The position numbers were made by a program, and so were the translations under genes. 22,933 bases of DNA from CAZMFZ01 sp046152935 (GTDB lineage: Bacteria > Bacteroidota > Bacteroidia > Cytophagales > UBA9547), in the NCBI GenBank assembly GCA_046152935.1, contig JBJXGB010000216.1:1-22933 (forward strand), written 5' to 3'. Positions 7,389 through 15,328 of the stretch are shown here, in pieces. A model generated the notes under the pieces. The model searched no databases and was not told where the DNA came from. It saw only the letters and a program-made list of their open reading frames with translations. Within the stretch, counting starts at the first letter, position 1; each line of letters starts with the position of its first letter.

Positions 7389-7898
7389 CTTGTACCAACC
7401 AGCATACATCACATAATTGTTGGCAATACGATTGATGATTTGCTCAGTTTGTTCTTGGCTCACATCTTTTACCTTTTTTGCAGGAATACCAGCAAAAATA
7501 GTGCCGCTTGGTACTAGCGTATTTTCTAAAACAACGGCTCCGGCAGCAATGATAGCATTTTTTTCAATATAAGCTCCGTCCATAATTATTGCACCCATTC
7601 CTACCAATACGTTGTCTTCAAGTGTGCACCCATGTACGATTGCATGGTGCCCGATGGATACATTGTTGCCCACTTTAGTTGGATATTTTAAATGTGTACA
7701 ATGCACACATGCCCCGTCTTGCACATTTACTTTATTACCAAAAGAAACAGTATTTACATCGCCACGCACCACAGCATTGAACCAAAAGGTGCAATCTGCA
7801 CCTGCTGTTACTTTGCCAAGGATTGTAGCATTGGGAGCAAGCCAGCAGTTCTCGCCAAATATTGGGTGTATGCCTTCTACGGCCATTAATAAAGCCAT
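7383..7898 (-). CDS. Gamma-class carbonic anhydrase-like protein (YrdA/PaaY type)
   Basis: A 171-residue left-handed beta-helix protein made of hexapeptide repeats (for example VGNNVSIGHHAIVHGCTLEDNVLVGMGA). The three metal-ligand histidines of the family are present at His66, His84 and His89, together with Arg45/Asp47 (RGD) and Gln60 of the structural network. It lacks the acidic loop of the archaeal Cam enzyme, like YrdA/PaaY/CaiE proteins, whose carbonic anhydrase activity varies; some relatives bind CoA derivatives. The ATG at 7898 gives the family-like MALLMAVEGI opening. It lies 11 bp after the ytxH-like gene and is probably co-transcribed with it and nusB. Confidence 0.9.
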   Translation of the reverse strand: MALLMAVEGIHPIFGENCWLAPNATILGKVTAGADCTFWFNAVVRGDVNTVSFGNKVNVQDGACVHCTHLKYPTKVGNNVSIGHHAIVHGCTLEDNVLVGMGAIIMDGAYIEKNAIIAAGAVVLENTLVPSGTIFAGIPAKKVKDVSQEQTEQIINRIANNYVMYAGWYKN

Positions 7899-7909
7899 AA
7901 CAGTAAAAA

Positions 7910-8230
7910 TTAAGTCCTTTTTCCTTTAATTTGCCCGATCAAATCTTCTACATCGCCCAAAAGTGCTTCGGCTTGTGCTTTTGCATCGCTCACCACTTTC
8001 ATTCCTTCCGATTTTGCAGCTGTGATTACTTCACCAGTTTCAGCACTAATATTAAGGTCTTTTGAATACTTGGCTATTAGTTCTTTCAATAAATCTTTGT
8101 ATTTTTCAAGGCGAATCCCCAATTTTCCTCGTGTCACCTCTCCTTTTTCAGGAGCAAAAAGTATTCCGATAGTAGCTCCCACGGCTGCTCCCGCTAAAAA
8201 TGCAATAATCGAGTCACTTCTTCTGCTCAT
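7910..8230 (-). CDS. YtxH-domain protein
   Basis: A 106-residue protein. The N-terminal hydrophobic Gly/Ala segment IIAFLAGAAVGATIGILFAPEKGEVTRGKL (about 8-37, a single membrane helix ending in the APxxG motif) is the YtxH (general stress) domain hallmark. It is followed by an amphipathic helical, charged tail probably forming a coiled coil. Members are small membrane-anchored proteins of unknown precise role, often linked to stress in Bacillus. It lies 54 bp downstream of nusB and 11 bp upstream of the gamma-carbonic-anhydrase-like gene. Confidence 0.85.
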   Translation of the reverse strand: MSRRSDSIIAFLAGAAVGATIGILFAPEKGEVTRGKLGIRLEKYKDLLKELIAKYSKDLNISAETGEVITAAKSEGMKVVSDAKAQAEALLGDVEDLIGQIKGKRT

Positions 8231-8284
8231 GATGTTTAATTTTTAATCTATTTTCGATAAAAGTAATACGAAATTAAATGGTTT

Positions 8285-9409
8285 TTATTTATTGTCAATC
8301 AATCCTCGACCGCTTTTTTTAATAATACCGCTTTTTTGGAATTCATCCGCCAACACATCAAGCACTCCATTTATCAACATCTTACTTTTGGGGGTACTGT
8401 ACCGTTTCGAAATTTCGATATATTCATTGATGCTTACTTTTACAGGAATACCAATAAAATGAATCATTTCGCTTATGCACAATTTCATTAAAATACTGTC
8501 AGTAGCTGTAAGCCTAGAAATATCCCAATTTTGTAGTTTCGGAGATATATAAGTATCAAATAAGGCATCGTTTTCTATAGTCTTGGTAAACAAGGTTTTC
8601 ATAAATTCTTTGTCATCATCCCAATTTTTGGAAATATTCGCCAACGAAAATTCCTCATTTAAGCTCATAACCTTGATACTATCTAAAGTCATGTCTTTTA
8701 CTGCCATTTTATCCTCCTGCCAATTCAGGTTTCTTTCTTCAAAATAGTCGTTGAATTTTGGGTTTTTAAAAAATATATTTTTGATAATGTAGGCTAAAAA
8801 GGCTTTGTCTAGCTCAAAATCTGTTTCATTTTTCTGGTATTTCTTATATTCTGGATCCTCGATAAGTGCCAGCATCAAATTGCTAACAAGATCTTCATCA
8901 TTTCCCCAGCTTAAACTTCTTCTAGTGATCTGTGAATTAAAAAAAACATGATTTTTGATTAGCTTAATTGCTTTATTATCAAGTAATTGACTTATTTTTT
9001 TAATTTCAAACAGTTTGTCAGCGATCACAGATAAAAGAAGTAGATTGAGTAAATAATCTTCAAAAAGACTTTCACAATCTTGCACCAATCTTCTAAAAAT
9101 ATCAATTTGATCGTTGCTGTTAGCTGTTTTGTAAAAATGTTGAGCAAATTTTACTTCCTTTACTACCTCTATTGGCAAAGAATCGAGCAAGTCGGCATCA
9201 GCCGTTTTTAAATACTTGTCGAAATGAAGCAATGATAGTTTGGCGAAGCCTTCCAGCTTTTTAGGCTCTTGCACTTCATTGGCATTGAGGTCTGGAGTGA
9301 ATTTTTCAATGATTTTCTCTGTCGAAAGTTCGGCATTGGCAGCAACGCAGGTTTTGTATGCAAATATTTGCTGCATTACTTTACCCCTTAATATTCTTCG
9401 ATTGAGCAT
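8285..9409 (-). CDS. nusB: Transcription antitermination factor NusB, long form
   Basis: NusB binds boxA RNA with NusE (ribosomal protein S10) to promote rRNA antitermination. The C-terminal part (about residues 245-360) is the recognisable NusB domain, with WDISRLTATDSILMKLCISEM and VSINEYIEISKRYSTPKSKMLINGVLD. The whole protein is 374 residues against about 140 in E. coli. The first 240 or so residues form a helical extension beginning MLNRRILRGKVMQQIFAY, itself like a NusB start, which is usual in Bacteroidota. It is the first gene of the minus-strand operon and is divergent from rfaE1. Confidence 0.92.
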   Translation of the reverse strand: MLNRRILRGKVMQQIFAYKTCVAANAELSTEKIIEKFTPDLNANEVQEPKKLEGFAKLSLLHFDKYLKTADADLLDSLPIEVVKEVKFAQHFYKTANSNDQIDIFRRLVQDCESLFEDYLLNLLLLSVIADKLFEIKKISQLLDNKAIKLIKNHVFFNSQITRRSLSWGNDEDLVSNLMLALIEDPEYKKYQKNETDFELDKAFLAYIIKNIFFKNPKFNDYFEERNLNWQEDKMAVKDMTLDSIKVMSLNEEFSLANISKNWDDDKEFMKTLFTKTIENDALFDTYISPKLQNWDISRLTATDSILMKLCISEMIHFIGIPVKVSINEYIEISKRYSTPKSKMLINGVLDVLADEFQKSGIIKKSGRGLIDNK

Positions 9410-9457
9410 GTATGGTTAAGAACTTCTTGAATTATTGGTAAAAATAAGTTTTTAATT

Positions 9458-9581
9458 TTTGCACATCACAATAAAATTTAAAAGTATTTTCGCAGCTAGA
9501 TCATAAATAATATGAGTTCAAACCATTCACATGTATATTCTGAACCTTTTGTTTTAGTAAAATACAAATGGTATTAATTTG
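9458..9581 (+). promoter_or_regulatory. Candidate Bacteroidota-type promoters for rfaE1
   Basis: Two near-consensus pairs lie in the 191-bp divergent gap. The nearer has TTTG (9548-9551), 22 bp, then TTAATTTG (9574-9581), one base from TAnnTTTG and about 19 bp before the ATG. The farther has TTTG (9458-9461), 23 bp, then TATTTTCG (9485-9492). I favour the nearer. No equally good element was found for nusB on the other strand. Confidence 0.35.
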
Positions 9582-9600
9582 ACACTATTTTCACAAAAGC

Positions 9601-10596
9601 ATGGGTTTTACATCAATTAATGAGGTTTTTGAGGCTTTTAACAATATAAAAGCACTGATAATAGGCGATGTAATGGTAGATGCCTACGATTGGGGCAAAG
9701 TAGAGCGTATTTCGCCTGAAGCTCCTGTGCCAATTATTCATTTAACGAAAAGAGAAAACAGATTGGGAGGTGCGGCTAATGTGGCTTTGAATATCAAGGC
9801 TTTGGGAGCAAAACCCATCTTGGTTGCTGCTATTGGCGATGATTTAGATGGCGATGATTTTCTTAAATTGATGGACGATGAAGGAATGGACAAAACTGGT
9901 ATTATTCGCAGCCAATCGCGGGTGACTACCACCAAAAGACGCGTAATTGCGGGCTCGCAACATATACTACGCATTGATAATGAGACAGATAGACCCTTAG
10001 ATGAATCTGATAGCCATTTACTTTTGGCAAAGATAGAGCAATTGATTTCGGAAGTAAATGTAGTAATATTTGAAGATTACGATAAAGGTGTAATTTCTGA
10101 AAAAATAATAGCTGCGACTGTGGCATGGTGTGAAATCAAAAATATTCCAATAGCTGTCGATCCTAAAAAAAGGAATTTTCTTCACTACAAAGGCGTAACC
10201 CTTTTCAAGCCCAATTTGAAAGAATTAAAAGAGGGGTTGAAAGTAGATTTTACTCCCGATTCGATTGTAGAACTTGCCAATGCTGTCGATCAATTGCATC
10301 TAAAACTTGGGGCAAAAATTTATTTTATTACGCTGTCCGAACGAGGTGTTTACATCCAGAGTTTGACAGAAAAACACCATATTCCAGCTCATTTGCGTGA
10401 AATATCAGATGTATCTGGGGCAGGTGATACCGTAATAAGCACGGCTTCGCTTTGTTTGGCATTGGGCTTATCAAACCATTTTTTGGCCGAGTTATCTAAT
10501 TTATCTGGTGGACTTGTATGTGAGTATGTGGGCGTGATACCCATCAACAAAGAAAATTTGCAAAAAGAAGCAGAAAGATTGGACTTGAGGCTATGA
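9601..10596 (+). CDS. rfaE1: D-glycero-beta-D-manno-heptose-7-phosphate kinase
   Basis: A PfkB/ribokinase-family sugar kinase that phosphorylates heptose 7-phosphate at C1 on the way to ADP-heptose for lipopolysaccharide core. It is 331 residues and contains only the kinase half; the nucleotidyltransferase half of fused E. coli HldE (477 residues) is absent and must be encoded elsewhere (rfaE2/hldC type). Visible motifs are GDVMVDAYDWGKVERISPEAP near the N-terminus, RLGGAANVALN (about 54-64), and the anion-hole/catalytic motif DVSGAGDT (270-277) with Asp276 as base. It stands as a single gene, divergent from nusB, with a gene-free stretch after it. Confidence 0.93.
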   Translation: MGFTSINEVFEAFNNIKALIIGDVMVDAYDWGKVERISPEAPVPIIHLTKRENRLGGAANVALNIKALGAKPILVAAIGDDLDGDDFLKLMDDEGMDKTGIIRSQSRVTTTKRRVIAGSQHILRIDNETDRPLDESDSHLLLAKIEQLISEVNVVIFEDYDKGVISEKIIAATVAWCEIKNIPIAVDPKKRNFLHYKGVTLFKPNLKELKEGLKVDFTPDSIVELANAVDQLHLKLGAKIYFITLSERGVYIQSLTEKHHIPAHLREISDVSGAGDTVISTASLCLALGLSNHFLAELSNLSGGLVCEYVGVIPINKENLQKEAERLDLRL

Positions 10597-10941
10597 TCTA
10601 CTTCAAAAAAATGCTGTAATGGTTAATGTTCGTAGCGATTGTCGAAGCAGAGATAAAGAAAAATTTTATCTGCGCATATTGATAAACATCAATGTTTGCC
10701 GGCTTGGGAATGCGCTTCGCCAACATCCCGAATTGCAGGGCGTTCTTTCGTGCCACATTCAATATGCTTTTATTTGTTTTCTGGCAGCCCTTCATCTGAT
10801 AGCACCAAAATCTAATGGGCTTCACTCCAACGAATCATCTTTTCATAGATTTGGATGTAGAGGGCAGAACGCAAAAATCCTTACATATAAAGAAGTGATA
10901 TAAAATATTCAACAACTTTCAGGATGAAGTCCAACCACTGA
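10597..10941. other. Gene-free gap between convergent rfaE1 and lnt
   Basis: The 345 bp include open frames on both strands (10619-10903 plus, 10598-10825 minus), but neither has family-like sequence or a plausible start. The middle (about 10690-10830) looks richer in G and C than the surrounding DNA. A bulged stem GCAG/ATAAA (10647-10657) with TTTATCTGC (10665-10673) could be an rfaE1 terminator, although no T tract follows. AAACAT/ATGTTT (10684-10697) is a small palindrome. It may be a decayed gene or dispersed repeat. Confidence 0.5.
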
Positions 10942-12435
10942 TTAGTCTTTTTTAGGGCTCGTATTTTTTCTCATAATCGATATTGCGCCTACAAACGCAA
11001 TAGCTACTAACAATATTCCAATCCAAGGAAATCTAGCATACAATGTGGGTTGAAAATTTGATTTATGTACGACCCCTTTTATCACTTCTTGAGAGGTGGA
11101 TCGATAATACCTTCTTCCTAGTGGATCAAAAAAGGCAGAAGCACCACCATTGGAGGTTCGTGCACCATACACTTTGTTTTCCATACAACGCAGAGCAGTA
11201 ATATTTGAAATGCCAGGCTCTACACCGAAGCCATTTCTGAACCAAGTTTCGAAGCAAATCTGAACAAACACATCGGCTCCTTGTTCCCTAAACTTAGCCC
11301 AATGCTCGGGGATAAATTGCTCAAAACAGATAGGGGTGGCAATCTTATAAACTGTTTTGACTTTGTTTTCTACTTTGTGCAAATGGTATTTTTTACCTCT
11401 AATACAATTGTTTTCCCAAATATTAACAAAGTTCATCTTGGTGTATAGATCAGATTTGCTGCGATTTGGATAAAAAACCATGCTGCCATTGGTAATCAAG
11501 CCACTTTTTATGCTATCAACCATTTCGATACCAGTAAGTAGGGGCACACCATTTTCTGCAATAATGCTTTCTATATAGTTATTCATTTTGGGTATTCTTC
11601 GAGAAAATGCCCCTTCGTGCCACACATACAAATCGCTTATATCGTTGCTTTTACGTTCGTAGAAGGCTATCGAATCGGTAAGATATACATCTCTCTCAAG
11701 ACGCTGAAAATTTTCTATCGTATTTTCAAAAAGATCGTCACCATCGGAGGGGATATTTAATCGAAACAGAGAAATCTTTAGACCATCATCGCTTGGAACG
11801 TGATTATTAAATTGCCACACCCTAGCACAACTATATAAAACTGGAAAAGCAAGGATTAACATCACTCTTTGGGCGATAAAAACAGTAGACTTTTCCATTT
11901 GCCAATACCTGAATACCGTAACATTGATCAAGACTATCATAAACGTGGCGCCTGTATTTCCAAATAAATCTACATATTGTGATATATAAGTCAAAGGTGC
12001 TTGGGTATGAGCCATGGGCACGGGAGTCATAATTTTGAGATGCCACCAAAGATATTCTTGTATGGCTACTATAAAAGGTAGAAGCCAAATGAAGCGAGGG
12101 TTGTTGTACTTTTTTCTTATGAGCAAATAAATTACAAATGGAGAACAATCGGCCATTGCTTCAACAGAAACACCCAAAAAAACAAGTAATTGGTTTTTCG
12201 GGATGAGCAATAACCAATTGAAAGCAAAAAAATAGGCTATTAAAATTAGTAAAAAGGGATAAAAAATGAGCTTGACATAGTTTCCTCTAATGTGGTGAAT
12301 CAGAACCAAAAAAGGAACATACGCAAACCAAATAAGCCAGGCCGTGTACCAAAATTGAAAACACCAAACCATGCAGATCAAAAACAAAAAGCTTGCCAGA
12401 AGCAAGCTTTTTACTACAAAATTAAACTTAAACAT
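10942..12435 (-). CDS. lnt: Apolipoprotein N-acyltransferase
   Basis: Adds the third acyl chain to the N-terminal diacylglyceryl-cysteine of lipoproteins at the inner membrane. The ATG at 12435 (497 residues) was chosen; an upstream TTG at 12441 adds only two residues. Several membrane helices occupy residues 1-210, followed by a periplasmic nitrilase domain and a final helix (about 465-485). The catalytic triad appears intact: Glu274 in WHEGAF, Lys333 in YTKMNF, Cys370 in PICFE. The later WFRNG, ALRCMEN and ARTSNGGAS stretches match the family. The sequence is divergent (WHEG for the usual WPE, WEN for PFGE) but keeps the key residues. It starts 16 bp after the T9SS-exported gene and is probably in the same transcript. 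Confidence 0.88.
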   Translation of the reverse strand: MFKFNFVVKSLLLASFLFLICMVWCFQFWYTAWLIWFAYVPFLVLIHHIRGNYVKLIFYPFLLILIAYFFAFNWLLLIPKNQLLVFLGVSVEAMADCSPFVIYLLIRKKYNNPRFIWLLPFIVAIQEYLWWHLKIMTPVPMAHTQAPLTYISQYVDLFGNTGATFMIVLINVTVFRYWQMEKSTVFIAQRVMLILAFPVLYSCARVWQFNNHVPSDDGLKISLFRLNIPSDGDDLFENTIENFQRLERDVYLTDSIAFYERKSNDISDLYVWHEGAFSRRIPKMNNYIESIIAENGVPLLTGIEMVDSIKSGLITNGSMVFYPNRSKSDLYTKMNFVNIWENNCIRGKKYHLHKVENKVKTVYKIATPICFEQFIPEHWAKFREQGADVFVQICFETWFRNGFGVEPGISNITALRCMENKVYGARTSNGGASAFFDPLGRRYYRSTSQEVIKGVVHKSNFQPTLYARFPWIGILLVAIAFVGAISIMRKNTSPKKD

Positions 12436-12451
12436 CGTCAAAATTTCTAAC

Positions 12452-13546
12452 CTAATCTATTTTTACAAACCGAGCGCTCGCCTTGCCAGAGAGCAAAGTG
12501 TAGATTCCCGCACTAAGCTTTGATACGTTGACTTCTAATTTGCCCCAATTGTGATTTTCAATGTCAATAACTACGTTTCCTGTTGAATTTACAATTTGGA
12601 ATTTTTCGTCACCAGCATTTTCAATCTGCAATGTAGAGCTTACAGGATTTGGATAGCATTTTATTTTGTTTTTCAAGGTAATGTCGGATGTCGTAATATC
12701 CGTGACACCAGATGTAAATATGTATTCATCAATTTCTACAACACTTACGTTACCAGCAACTTGATTTGTGTCGCTTAGTGTAAGAAATAACAAATAGCCA
12801 TCGTCTGACATAAAATTGATTGTTTTGAAGTATTTAGTAACATTATTGACTTTCCTGCTGTAGACCAATGCACTTTGCAAGACTTCATGCGTGCTGCCAT
12901 CAGAAGCCGTAAATTTGCCAAATCCAATCATTTTTTCATATCCTTTCAGATAAACAGTAGTATCATCATCTTCGATAGTATCGTTCAGAACACTATAATT
13001 ATCAATGGCAACTGGCAGACTTGTTATTAAGTAGTCTAGCGTATCAATGTATGATTCGGCATCAGCTCTATCGTAACCAACATCGCCATCCATATATATG
13101 CCTTCTTCTTGATAGTTGGCAAAAATATATTCATCACAATTGGTGCATCCTTTATTTTTTCTCTTCAAAGCGAAATCTGAATTGGGAAAATTAGCTTCGT
13201 ACCCTGTCTCTTTAAGTGCTACTATCAATAAGGTATCTCTATTTTGAAAAGATTGGTTCAGCATAGACCAATCTTGCGCATTTGATAAATCTTTTACACC
13301 AACATCTATTTGCTGAGCTGAATTGAGTTTGATGTAGTTATTTATTTGTTTGCTGCCGAAAGAATAGGCAGCTTGTAGTTCATCAATAGTAATCGTGATA
13401 GGTTCGCTTTGAACTCTTGCAAACTGTCGCTTGAATGAAATAGGTGCAGAAGCCTCCAATCTGGAATAGGTGCAACTTACTTGACCAGCTAAGCAGACAG
13501 CACAAGAACTGAAAACAAGGGCAACTGATAGTGTTATTTTTTTCAT
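12452..13546 (-). CDS. Secreted protein with T9SS type A sorting domain
   Basis: A 364-residue exported protein of unknown function. The signal peptide is MKKITLSVALVFSSCAVCLAG (cleavage near residue 20-21). The C-terminal about 80 residues form the Por secretion sorting domain: KCYPNPVSSTLQIEN, then a beta strand FQIVNSTGNVV and the end LSAGIYTLLSG...RFVKID, directing export by the type IX secretion system. The middle shows no domain I recognise; it has a CTNCDEY motif and many Asp/Thr/Ser residues. I chose the ATG at 13546 because the longer frame begins at TTG (13573), which falls inside a perfect -7 element. lnt follows closely. Confidence 0.85.
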   Translation of the reverse strand: MKKITLSVALVFSSCAVCLAGQVSCTYSRLEASAPISFKRQFARVQSEPITITIDELQAAYSFGSKQINNYIKLNSAQQIDVGVKDLSNAQDWSMLNQSFQNRDTLLIVALKETGYEANFPNSDFALKRKNKGCTNCDEYIFANYQEEGIYMDGDVGYDRADAESYIDTLDYLITSLPVAIDNYSVLNDTIEDDDTTVYLKGYEKMIGFGKFTASDGSTHEVLQSALVYSRKVNNVTKYFKTINFMSDDGYLLFLTLSDTNQVAGNVSVVEIDEYIFTSGVTDITTSDITLKNKIKCYPNPVSSTLQIENAGDEKFQIVNSTGNVVIDIENHNWGKLEVNVSKLSAGIYTLLSGKASARFVKID

Positions 13547-13570
13547 AAATTTTCCATTATTATTCTTGAA

Positions 13571-13578
13571 CAAATTTA
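13571..13578 (-). promoter_or_regulatory. -7 promoter element of the T9SS-exported gene
   Basis: TAAATTTG on the minus strand is an exact match to the Bacteroidota TAnnTTTG element, 24 bp before the ATG at 13546. No TTTG is present in the -33 region. Instead an 11-bp palindrome GTAAGGCTTAC lies 20 bp upstream (13599-13609) and could be an operator. Confidence 0.5.
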
Positions 13579-13674
13579 ATTACTTTGACAAATAGGCCGT
13601 AAGGCTTACCCAGTTTGTTGCAAATATTCTTCCCTGCAACTAATTAAGTGTCGGGAAAAAAAATTAAAATTAGC

Positions 13675-14496
13675 TTATTTGCAACCTGTATATTCGTAAA
13701 AAGCAGAACCAGAACCACCAGTCAGTACTTTTCTTTCTTTTTGCAAACCACTTTCGTTTGCAATTCTTTCATAAGTAAAGTCTTCTACTACAGTCAATGT
13801 AGCAGTAGGCTGAAGATTAGAATCTAAAATGGTAGATCTTTTAATGGCATTGGGGGTAGTATTTGGGTATTTTAAAAAGGGCGAATAGTCTAACAATGTA
13901 ACTGGAGATGTACTTGTTGGCAATATCATACCCTTGTTTGTAACGATGTGCGAACGCACGCTCACAAAATTTGAGTACTCTGTTTTGGCAATCAAGTTAT
14001 CACCATTTTTCACCTCTATCAAAGTATTGTTGCCAGAGGCATCGTAAGTAAAGGTAGTAACCACGCCATTAAATGAATTGTAAACAGCATTAGGGTTTGC
14101 TACGGTTAAGGTACTGATCTGCCCAGCTGGTGTCATCGTTACTACATAGTCGCCCAATTTTGCTCCTGTGCCATCAAGAAATTCAATATTGCTTAATACC
14201 GTGCCAGTATAGGTATATCTCAACTCCAACGAACTGTTTTTTTGATTACTTAGCAGCCCATTCGAATACGTAAATGTATGTACAGTTGAACCATTTGTTA
14301 TCTCGCTCACATTGCCATCTGCATTGTATTTATAATCAAATGGACTAAATCCATCACTGAAAGTGATTTTCGACAATTTACAATCGGCTGGATTGGTACT
14401 AAGAGAAGAAGTTGGCTTGGGTTCTTCTTTTGTTTCACTACATGAAAAGGCAAAAGCGATAAGAATAGGAATAATAAGTAATAACTTGTTTTTCAT
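13675..14496 (-). CDS. Putative lipoprotein with YD/RHS-like repeats
   Basis: A 273-residue lipoprotein. The signal peptide ends with a lipobox-like FAFSC, giving the lipidated Cys19, followed by a flexible SETKEEPKPTSS linker. The body has repeated strand pairs of the type YKYNADGNVSEITNG, FTYSNGLLSNQ and FTYDASGNNTLIEV, resembling the YD-repeat/RHS-like beta structures found in many small Bacteroidota lipoproteins (DUF4595-like). No catalytic residues are evident. It probably sits in the outer membrane; the residues after Cys19 (SETKEE) are acidic, which in Bacteroidota may favour surface export, but this is inference. It lies downstream of the response-regulator gene, and its promoter carries the same dyad as the sensor-kinase promoter. 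Confidence 0.8.
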   Translation of the reverse strand: MKNKLLLIIPILIAFAFSCSETKEEPKPTSSLSTNPADCKLSKITFSDGFSPFDYKYNADGNVSEITNGSTVHTFTYSNGLLSNQKNSSLELRYTYTGTVLSNIEFLDGTGAKLGDYVVTMTPAGQISTLTVANPNAVYNSFNGVVTTFTYDASGNNTLIEVKNGDNLIAKTEYSNFVSVRSHIVTNKGMILPTSTSPVTLLDYSPFLKYPNTTPNAIKRSTILDSNLQPTATLTVVEDFTYERIANESGLQKERKVLTGGSGSAFYEYTGCK

Positions 14497-14521
14497 AAAA
14501 TATAGTTGATTTGTGTGAACC

Positions 14522-14573
14522 CAAAATTAAGCTACGATATTGTTATTAAAAATAGGTACTCACCCCTATTTTT
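14522..14573 (-). promoter_or_regulatory. Lipoprotein promoter with candidate response-regulator operator
   Basis: The minus-strand -7 element TAATTTTG (14529-14522) matches TAnnTTTG exactly and lies 25 bp before the ATG. Upstream by 19 bp is a dyad written on the plus strand as AAAATAGGTA, six bases, then CCTATTTTT (14549-14573). The -33 TTTG is missing, as expected for an activator-dependent promoter. The same dyad occurs at 17161-17185. It also forms a 9-bp hairpin, so a terminator role for the upstream regulator gene is the alternative. Confidence 0.6.
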
Positions 14574-14704
14574 ATGTCGTCCGAAATATCATTTTCTTGA
14601 ATTTTAGAATCGGTAGCCTGGCATCTGGATTGACAATTTGCAAATCGTTGGCAATCATTGGCTTAAAAATATCGACAGGATTTTGAACTCCACCTGCGCT
14701 CTTT

Positions 14705-15328
14705 TCAAAAATACTGCTTGTTACTTACTGCAAATTTTATCAAACTATTGCTGCCTTGTATCTGTAATTTTTTTGAAATATTACCCCTGTGATTCTCAAT
14801 GGTTTTTACGCTTACAAAAAGAATATTTGCTATTTCGCGGCTGGTTTTATGGGCAGCAATGTGTTTCAACACCAAACACTCTCTTTTAGTGAGCGATGCC
14901 AATATCTCGCTTTTTTCAATGGTTTGATTCAAAATTTCCGGATCAGAAACATACACTTTGTCGGCCAAAACTTGCTCTATAGCGTTGGTAAGTTCATTTA
15001 CAGCATCGTCCTTAAACACAAATCCATCAATGCCCTTTGCGATTACCGACCGTATGATATCGGGCTCCTTGTGCATGGTAAGGATGATTATTTTAAGAGC
15101 TGGCAAAAGCATTTTCATGGCTTCACCAAGAGCAATTCCGTTCATATTAGGCATATCTAAGTCCAGTAGGGCAAGAGTAGGTAAATTTTGCCGCACATTC
15201 CCGAGCGCTTCTTTTGACGATTTGTAAGGGTATACTGTTGCTTTTGGTAATTCATCTTGCAATATTTCTACCAAGCCTTTTAAAAAAATAGGATGATCGT
15301 CTACGACCATTATAGTTAAATCTCTCAT
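14705..15328 (-). CDS. NarL/FixJ-family response regulator
   Basis: A 207-residue two-component regulator. The receiver domain (about 4-120) has the acidic pair Asp10/Asp11 and the phosphoacceptor Asp56 in ALLDLDMPNMNG, plus Thr84 (LTMH) and Lys106 (VFKDDA). The LuxR-type helix-turn-helix is near 143-200, with LTKRECLVLKHIAAHKTSREIA and VSVKTIENHRGNISKKL. The ATG overlaps the stop of the sensor-kinase gene (ATGA), so the two are co-translated. Its likely DNA target is the dyad found upstream of the kinase gene and the lipoprotein gene. Confidence 0.95.
   Translation of the reverse strand: MRDLTIMVVDDHPIFLKGLVEILQDELPKATVYPYKSSKEALGNVRQNLPTLALLDLDMPNMNGIALGEAMKMLLPALKIIILTMHKEPDIIRSVIAKGIDGFVFKDDAVNELTNAIEQVLADKVYVSDPEILNQTIEKSEILASLTKRECLVLKHIAAHKTSREIANILFVSVKTIENHRGNISKKLQIQGSNSLIKFAVSNKQYF

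Noticed and set aside
10598..10903. Open frames on both strands after rfaE1
   Set aside because: No recognisable motif, no promoter, and the two overlap each other; treated as non-coding.
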